From assembly GCA_013146195.2 (NCBI GenBank), contig CM028378.1, forward strand, positions 82,332,295-82,396,294: DNA of 64,000 nt. The letters run 5' to 3'. The first letter of the stretch is position 1. Every line of letters begins with the position of its first letter. The notes below the pieces were generated by a model, which did no database searches, was not told the DNA's origin, and worked only from the letters and a program-made list of their open reading frames with translations. The stretch comes from Codonopsis lanceolata. Its lineage: Eukaryota; Streptophyta; Magnoliopsida; Asterales; Campanulaceae. The position numbers were made by a program, and so were the translations under genes. Positions 56,411 to 64,000 of the stretch are shown here, one piece after another.

Positions 56411-58499
56411 AGTATTTTTTTAAATTGAGACTAAAATGGCCAAGTCATCTTTGACTTGACCATTTTTAAATCTCTCCAACAAAGTTGGGTATGTAGCATA
56501 TTAGTTAAACGGCATTCACCTCCCTGTACTATGAAATGAGTTGGGGTGTTTACGTTAGGATTACTCAGGTAAGGGCCTTGGCTAGTCAGTAGTCGAGTTG
56601 TACTCTGGTAGACGATTAAAAGTGTCTTTTGCCAGTTTGAAAAAAATATTACAGACTAAAGCAATTGAAAATTCACTATATATAATTGAAAGTGAGGATC
56701 ATATAGCTAGTTCCTTGTTGATTGTATATGTCAAACATGAAGTTTGGATCATATAGAATTGAACCACAAAAAACCATTTGACTTTAACCAACTCGTTTTC
56801 ATTTCTTAGAGTCCATTAGATTTAAGTGGTGACAAGAGAAACATAACCGCAATTTTCACTTAAACCAAGAAAACAAATTGTTCAACGTTTCCTCAATAGT
56901 CAATATCTATGTTCTACTCTTCTTATAAATCACAATTTTATTTTCAAATAAAAAATAATAATTTAAAATTTCCACAATATCTACATCAACATCACTGTAC
57001 TCTTCTTGCAATTCACAATTTTCAGCAAGAAAATAAGTTTGACATTTTCTCGATTTCTTGCGTATCGAAATTTTTAGTTAAACAAAAAAACAAAGACTTT
57101 TGATTTTCTCAATATCTATGTCGAGTGCTGACATCACTATACCCCTATTATATATTGCAATTTGTAATCTAACAAAAAATAAATTAATTAACATATCCAA
57201 CATTAATATCTCTTTTAGACAAAGATGTGTGATGTGTCCGATCCAAATTCAGTCATAAGAAATACATGTGCTACCATCACGTGCTAATCATGAGCTTAGA
57301 AATAAGAGTCATGCGCGAGCACCGAGCATAGCCGGCAAGATGTGACCAATGATCACATTCAATCCGTGACTAACCCTGGCCGGACCAAGACCTTACCTCT
57401 CCGACTAGGCAATGAGGTTTCCTTATTTAAGATGGATTCCTTCCTTATCTACTTTGAAAATCAGGGGGAATCTCGCCGAACTCGCATACAATTGAGGAGC
57501 AGTCTTCTAACCTTAAATTAATAGGCAACAACTAATCTTAATTCTACAAGGTTTCTATGACTCGGGAGCCTATATGTACCTCTTTTAAACCCTAAACAAG
57601 ATACACACATTTTTTTAGTATAGAAACTCTGTCAAATTGCTTCCTCTAACATTCGATACTTACTCTCACGTCGAAATGATTTCGGGAAGTCTTGTCTTAC
57701 ATTGCTACTAATGTGTTCTTGACAGGTTTTTAGGGAGATCTAACCTACACATAAACTTTGATATCCATTCAAAGGCAAACGAATAGTCAAACACATATTT
57801 TTGCCACATCAATACACATTCTTATTTATAATTTGCACCCATAAATTAATTAATATTATTAATATATATGAGAAGTAATAATGTCATATTTCCTTAAGTT
57901 TTTGGTATTAATAGAAAAGGGATTAACATTTTTTAAAATTATGGGATAATAATGTTAGAAAATAATATAGGGAATACAATACAAAATTACAGAATACATA
58001 GACAATAAAAGTATATACTTTAAAATTATCTCACCATTCATATCAAATATGGATGAAACGCTTCTAAGTGATAAGATAATCTCGAGATGAGACAGGTCTG
58101 CTGATGTACTGGGCAACAACTTGTTTATAGCCGAGTAATGAACTCTGCTGATAGATTGTAGATAAATTGTTAGCTTATAAAATAGTTTAGCAGTGGAAAG
58201 GTTCTGGCTAAACATATTTATCTTAGAAGATTTAAGTAGTTGTACACGAATATATGTTCTGAACAACATCATACTTAACTCTTCTTCAGATGCAAGACAT
58301 TTGAGTTTCAGAATAGATAGCTTTAGTTAATTAAAACCTTTTAAGAACTAGAAAGAGAGATTAAGGCCGAGTTTGATGAATGTACATTATATTGAAAATT
58401 CAGTAGAGGTTTACTCAAAGGCAAACGTGCCTAATACATCAACCTTAGACTCTCTAACCTAGCCATCTACTTTCTTCCCCTGGATTCCATGCCCACTCA
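56411..58499. other. No host gene; possible SINE and LTR fragments
   Basis: 56480-56640 has a SINE-like start ('tagcatattagttaaacggc', then 'ttcacctccctgtactatg'), but a convincing B box and A-tail are missing. 57220-57780 is GC-richer than its surroundings and has the look of a retrotransposon LTR, without a second copy to confirm it. Nothing else was identified. Confidence 0.35.
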
Positions 58500-59818
58500 A
58501 GAACTCATTTCTCAGAGTTTCATGAACAAGTCAGGAACATGTGGAAACAAGGAGATGCGACATGATAAGACAATTTTATGGGTTGCTCATATAAGGAATA
58601 TCTGAGCAACTGAGTGCAAAGCACTCGACTCCCTATGATGACCTATTGTTGAACAACAAACAACTTTTGCAATAGAATACAAGTCTGCTGGTAAGAATGC
58701 AATACAGACAGTCAGCTCTTCATCCTCCTTAGACATCTTGTGAGATCTATCTTCAACGAATCTGGAGTGCTTGGTCTCAACCAAATGATTAGATTTTTGA
58801 AGTGCTGTAGAGACTGAGTTCGTTGAAGGAGGTCAAAGAACTCAAATCAAGAAAAGGGTTTATTGATCAAGACACGGTTATCTGTCGTTGTAGCTTTTCA
58901 GATCACTCTTCCTTCTTCTAACTTTTCTTCTTTGCAATACACAGATTGTGTTTTGCAAAGGTTTGTGTTTTCCACAGTGATCTTGTTCGATCTCTATCTT
59001 GTTCGATCTCTATCTCTCTGTTTGTAAAATGGGAGAAGATGTTTCTTTTATAGACAGAAAACTATAGATCCATTGAGATTATCTTCGAATGATCTTTAGT
59101 CGTTGTAGTGATCGTTGGATAAGAATAAATCTTATGGTCTATTGTATAAAGATATTCTTGAAGATCTCTTTTTGAAAAAGTTGTCCAGAAGTCAGACTGA
59201 GTTGATGTGTCACTGTTGTGCAGGTCTGACAGAATAGTACACTGACATTAGGTGCTCCAATAAAGTAGATACGTTTGAACTTGAATACCAAATGTAGAGG
59301 GGAATACCTATTGAATAAAATCCAACTAGATCTTGCAGGTTTGAGAGCTGTCAAGACTGTTCCACAAGTTGACTTTTGGAAAAAGTTGGAGCCTTTTGTC
59401 GTTTTTGATCATTTGCAATGATTCCGCTTTAGTTCGCACGTGCAACTTAAGAAGCTTTGAAGGTGTGCTAGTTTGATATTCCTTTAATGATATTATCTTC
59501 TGATAGAAAGTTATGCCGGTTGATATACTTGGGGAAGGAACTATCAATCCGTAGCATGTCTGCTGGCACTGGTGTACTACATGTCTGCTGGCACTGGTGT
59601 ACTGGAATAATTGGTCTGCTGAGGTCATCACGTAAGAGTAGGACTAAGACTCGGACTCTCCTAGTCTAAGACCTATGCAATGTTCAACAAGCTGCCACTC
59701 TAACCAGTACACAACCCTTTTAGTCACTTGTTAGAACATGCAGTAATGGAAATAAACAAATCATGGTATTTGGAATATGCAAATGAATAAGTCATGCTTC
59801 AGCAGACATATTCCAATA
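58500..59818 (-). repeat. Probable 3' LTR of a minus-strand Copia-type element
   Basis: Read on the minus strand it starts TTGGAATATGTCTGCTGAAG after a purine tract (59819-59832, aaataggaggagat on the minus strand). It has a TATA-like box (gtctataaaaga) at about 59050 followed by a repeated 'gatcgaacaagata'. Short tandem units include 25 bp at 59556-59605 (atgtctgctggcactggtgt). Only one copy is in the window, so its far boundary (about 58500) is a guess. Confidence 0.45.
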
Positions 59819-61156
59819 ATCTCCTCCTATTTGTTTGGAACCATTACTAAACTGACATATACATAAAGCACTGAAGCAATATTTCAGCTCATAGTAATAA
59901 CATGCCCAAAATGAATGATCATTTTATCTCAAGGTATGCCCTATCCTGCTTTTACAAGCGATGACTTATGTATAGTCACCTATTGCTATTTATAGACTTG
60001 ATAAATCAAAGCACAAGTACAAAGCAATAGTAAGAAAACATTTTTAGATTATTTACGAGATATAAATGATTTGTTTGCTCAAAATCTAAAAAGTTTTTGG
60101 TTCCTTTTTTGCATAAACAATTTATATATTTGAAAACAGATTTTAGCAAGAAAGAGTAGCGAATCTTTAAAGTAAAGAATAAGGTTTAAGTAATTCATTT
60201 TAAGGATTGCTTGTGTGATACCATTTGTTGAAATTCATTTATAAAGACTTTAGGAAAGGTAGAAGATTTTAAGTTTGAAAGTCGTAGTATCACATATTTT
60301 TAAAGATGTTTGAACAACAGCTTGTCATTAAAGAATATGTTTTGAAAGATCATTTCAAGTGTGCTATTCTATAGATTTTCTTATTGAAGAGGAAAAAACT
60401 CTGTTGATGAGAAGGTCAGCAAGGTTGTTTTTCAAGATAGCGTTCTTCAATAAGTGTGCCACAAAGGCAAAGATGTATCACGTTGTTGAAGATGATCAGC
60501 AAGGTTGTTTTAAAAGATAGCATTCTTCAACAAGTGTGCCTCAAAGACAAAGATGTATCACTGAGATTCATCTTGAAGGGGTAAAGTTTTAACCTTTATA
60601 ATGTTCTCTTTTTAAAGGAATTTCTCCTCATTAAATAAAGAGCATTATATTGTCTTCCATTTTGTTTTAGGATTTTTCCTCTTTTAATGGTTTATCTATC
60701 TTCTTTGTTTTCTATTTTCAACCCAATTCTCTTTCAATTTTGATGTTGATATACTAACGTATATGTCAGCCTCATTCTCTTCCTTAATGTATATGTCAAA
60801 TTCTCATCCTTAATGCTTGCAAGCACTCAAAATCAAGGTTTTCATTTTCCTCCTTAATGGTTGCCTTTTGTTGGTCTTTAATACCAGTTGAGGATGCCAA
60901 TTGTTGATACCAATGTTTGGTGATATACCAATAGTTGAGTAGATTTCAGAGTATTGATACCAATTTTGGGTCCTTGATTTAATGCGAGTAAGTTATATTC
61001 GAAAGCAGAGAGAAAAAAAGAATAATTAAGGTGTTAGAGGTTTAGAGAAGAATTTTCGGAAAGAAGACATATGTTTTAAGTTATGACTTTAAGAGGGTCC
61101 GATTTTATAAACGGATTACATCCTAGTTATAATGTTGGTCCTAGAAGAATTACATC
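59819..61156 (-). other. 3' non-coding part of the minus-strand element
   Basis: Between the envelope-position pseudogene and the presumed LTR. It contains a polypurine tract next to the LTR (59819-59832) and an 80-bp tandem duplication (cagcaaggttgtttt at 60417 and 60497). Short words such as 'gatgttgatatactaacgta' and 'accaattgttgatacc' repeat irregularly at 60730-60970. Confidence 0.5.
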
Positions 61157-61989
61157 TTAATTAGAATCTTCAAAACTTCCTATACCAGAGTCTAAATCAT
61201 AATCTTCTTCACTATCCGGAAGGCTTTTGTTGCAAAATAATTCTCGGGTTATTAGCATGTCGCCTGTGATAGGGAGGCGTTCTTCATCTTAGACAGATTG
61301 ATGAATTGTCTGGAAGGAGTAGAGAAAATGACTGATAATCTTAGCGTACTTTCTGGTGCTGTACCGAGTCACTTTTTCTCATTAAACTGCTTGACTGAGG
61401 AGTGAGAAGACAACTTCAGACCAATTCAGGTCTTCAGATTCGAGAATAATAATGGTGAGGTTTCAAAGTCTTCTGGTGAGAATTCTTGACCTAGACCCAT
61501 AAAATAGAAGGCATTGGTTCATAATTTCACCTACGCAGTACAAATATAACGAATATTCATTAATTTCCATTATACGATAATCATCTTGAGAATTGGTGCC
61601 AGTTCTTCGAAGCCATGACTCGTTGACGATGAAATCATCAAGAGAAGATGGGCCAACTGATGGGAGTTGAAATACTCTTGAAAGGCTTTCAGTATCAAGC
61701 ATGACATTTGTGCCTCTAATACGACCAAAGAAGCTATTACCATTTCTTGCCAAGGTCATCCTAGAATAGACTTCGTCAACCAATATGAGGCTGTAGAATT
61801 CTTCTCGAAATGTGAGGCTTTTTTAAAGATGGCTTCTCCTACATTATTGTTAACGTGGAATTGTTCCGCCTGTATAGTCTGGCCTAGAATGTAGGTAGAG
61901 AGGCCTACTTTAGTTGAGAAACACTCGAGTACAGGTGGTGGATTGACTGTTACTGAGTCTCCAATGTTGTTGTTAGATGAAGAAGCCAT
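61157..61989 (-). pseudogene. Envelope-position ORF of a second retroelement
   Basis: Starts MASSSNNNIGDSV at 61989 (minus). One frame runs to about 61756 and continues after a frameshift near 61780 with 'VDEVYSRMTLARNG', 'FFGRIRGTNVMLDTESLSRV' and 'FQLPSVGPSSLDDF', then after a further break 'KYAKIISHFLYSFQT' and an acidic end (SLPDSEEDYDLDSG) to 61157. The 'RG...D.E.LSRV..LP..G' pattern resembles the VRG...NRFL pattern of sirevirus envelope-position proteins and of the 'putative plant transposon protein' family. A position upstream of a PPT and LTR fits. No membrane segment is obvious. This is a different family from the ORF at 16056. Confidence 0.5.
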
Positions 61990-62052
61990 GAAAGAATTTA
62001 TGAAAGAAGAGTAAAGATTTAGAGTCTTCAAATTTGAATTGTGAGAACCCAA

Positions 62053-64000
62053 ACCCTACTTGTGTTACATGTCTACTATACTTGTTTAACATGCTTGATA
62101 TGTGTATTTAACATGCTAGTAATATTCCTAACATGCTTGACTTGTTAGTAGTCCAATAGTTGAGCTGTGGTTCTCTAGTAAGATTCCTATGCCTTGCATG
62201 CTTTTGTTTTGACTACTGTGAGTCGTGCCTTTGTATTACGCACTTAACTAATTCCTACTAGAGCCTTCATATCTTGGTCATTGTATGCTTGGTTGAGAGT
62301 TTGGAGGCATTGTTGCTTCATTTGACCTTTTGACTCTTAGGGTCTATCGGTTTGTCTTTCCTTGCCCTGTTTCTTGTCTTTGAAGCTCGTGAGTTGTTAA
62401 CTCGAATCCTAGACCTTTTCTACTAGTCCTTAACATGTTTAATAATTTTCATTCATGCTTGTTTTATATTTGGTTAACTCGTTGTTGAATTGTTTGATGT
62501 TCGTTGCGAGTATTTGCCCTTTTGTTCGTAATTGTTTCGGGAAATGTTCGGACCTGTTTCAGACATGTTTTGAGTATGTTTAGCATCCCATTTTGTTTGG
62601 GGTTGTATTGGACATATTTAAGACTTATTTTCAAGTCATTTTGGCCAACCAGACCACTGAGCGCTCGCTCAAGCCCAGAGACCAAGCGACCGTACAAATT
62701 CCAGTACGTCCAGGAAATGAGAAGGAGACTGAGCGCTCGCTTAGCCTACGGGATTTTTTTGCAAACGTATTTTGTGACCCAATTAACCTATTAAATCCCA
62801 TCATTAGTGACCCTAATCACTTGTATTAGGCCCTAATTAAGTTGACCTAATCCTAATCCCTAATTATGAGCCTAATCCCACTCACTCTCATTGTGACATG
62901 TGGAATTCCACTACTTTGCATGTGGTTTATAAATTATCTCCCTCCTTTGTGGCTGTCATAAGCCACAAAATTTCCCCATTTCTTCCTCCCTCTTCAAGAG
63001 CTTGAGTGTGTGAATGGTGGGGTGAGATTACTAGGTGTGTCCCCCATATCTTGAGTTCCCGAGTCCCGATTTCCAATCCGAGCCACCCAAATCGAAGTTA
63101 TCGACGAGGAGCATGTTTCTAACCGATTGAATTTCTTTTATTTAATCTTTTTCCTTGGTGTAAGGTAAGCTATTGATTTCCCTTAGGATGTATGCTAGAA
63201 ATGCCATACTATCACCTTTCTTTCATGTCCCTCATGCCTTTTCCATGCTAATAACATGTTTTAGGATGATTTGAGAATATGGTATTTTTGAGTAATATAC
63301 TCATCTTGTTGCTTTGGTCCTAAGCCTAAAACTAATTGTGTTATATGCTTCATTTGGAATAACTATTGTTCTTGGACCATTGGCTTTTAACAACTTTTGG
63401 AAATTATGATTCTAGGGTTCAATAATTTAGGAATTAATGATAATTCTTGGCTATGGTTGTTATTTGGATTAATGACCTAGTCTAACCTATGCGAGAACTT
63501 AGAAAAGAGTTTGGAATGCAATTAGTGTTTAAACTCTATTTGGATGAATTTATAGAGACGACTCAACGGAGTCCATTTTAGTGAGCCATTGAACAATACT
63601 AGTTCAATGATTAATCCCTACGACGTTATTATATGCGTTTCACTAGAATACTAGTTCTAGACTCTTGAATAGGATTGACTATCATGCTTGGTTTTAAATG
63701 TCATATAATAGAATGCCTATTTAACATGTTGAGTTCGCTCTTGTCGAGCTCAACCCTACATGATTATTGATGAGAATATCTACTTGTCATGAACGAGATC
63801 GCTCTTGTCGAGCTCGTTCTCTACTTGATAATTTGTTTAGTAAACAACTACTTGGTATTTGCATGAGTCCAGCTGGTATACTTTCTCTTATTCACACACA
63901 CCTCCACTTTGGCCACAGTGGGGAAGTAGCCCCTTTGTTATAACCATTAGAGCGCATTGGTGTGTCTATCTCGAGCATCTCCTCAGAAGGTCGATGTACT
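62053..64000. other. Possible LTR or leader region, unassigned
   Basis: No open frame with a recognisable domain. Notable sequence: two 'actgagcgctcgct' copies at about 62656 and 62731, a TATA-like 'tttataaatta' at 62928, a CT-rich stretch after it, and a duplicated 'tcgctcttgtcgagctc' at about 63734 and 63791. The layout resembles a long LTR or 5' leader of a Ty3/gypsy element extending beyond the window, but no PBS, PPT or second copy is present to prove it. Confidence 0.3.

Noticed and set aside
56480..56640. Intact SINE
   Set aside because: The start resembles a SINE head, but no clear B box, A-tail or target duplication could be found.
62464..62829. Short open frames on both strands near the window end
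   Set aside because: They overlap each other in opposite strands, lack domains and sit in LTR/leader-like DNA.

Overview
This is repeat-dominated nuclear DNA from a flowering plant, most likely a eudicot. It is AT-rich, has spliced genes and long microsatellites, and contains plant-specific transposon families: sirevirus-type Copia, TRIM, Stowaway, Harbinger, hAT, MULE, Helitron and L1-type LINE. I cannot name the species. A run of exactly 100 N (28822-28921) is an assembly gap. Only one intact host gene is recognisable: a three-exon gene for a phytochrome-interacting ankyrin-repeat (PIA-type) protein, CDS 45308-49162 on the + strand. No bacterial-type operon, CRISPR array, tRNA gene or rRNA gene was found.

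Layout. 1-2900: AT-rich DNA with a small MULE-type MITE, an inverted-repeat element filled with TAA microsatellite, and a 93-bp minisatellite. 3003-8235: a minus-strand LTR retroelement with both LTRs, PBS and PPT but almost no coding capacity. 8544-19172: a nearly complete plus-strand sirevirus-like Copia element (gag, pol and an envelope-position ORF), decayed by frameshifts, with its 3' LTR fused to a broken PIF/Harbinger transposon (19173-22060, transposase plus Myb-like ORF, both minus). 22752-23838: a Stowaway MITE split by a minus-strand solo LTR related to the sirevirus. 23903-28821: a Micron-like element lying in (TA)n, a Pack-MULE carrying a CIPK kinase fragment, and a long degenerate tandem array that runs into the gap. 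28922-29671: the 3' end of a Helitron with helicase remnants. 30930-31930: a Ty3/gypsy gag relic.

34896-44618 is an old element with inverted ends that has been filled by later insertions: Helitrons, a giant foldback palindrome (itself hit by a 1524-bp Helitron and a Stowaway), and a 2.1-kb MULE with a 9-bp target duplication. This nest ends about 20 bp before a G-box and about 690 bp before the start codon of the PIA-like gene. The gene's 3.2-kb first intron holds a complete TRIM retrotransposon with 5-bp target duplications and a Stowaway. Downstream lie a minus-strand LINE relic (51380-55085) split by a hAT element, a 34-bp perfect palindrome, a minus-strand Copia-type relic with an envelope-position ORF (about 58500-61989), and a probable LTR/UTR region up to the window end.

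The pieces form an insertion history rather than a pathway. Several insertions can be ordered relative to each other from internal evidence: solo LTR into Stowaway, Helitron and Stowaway into palindrome arms, MULE into the outer element, hAT into LINE. The least expected signals are an imperfect palindromic motif repeated in the LTRs and coding regions of the sirevirus, the head-to-head foldback with Helitron-like outer ends, and a small MULE family sharing one terminal sequence at three places.
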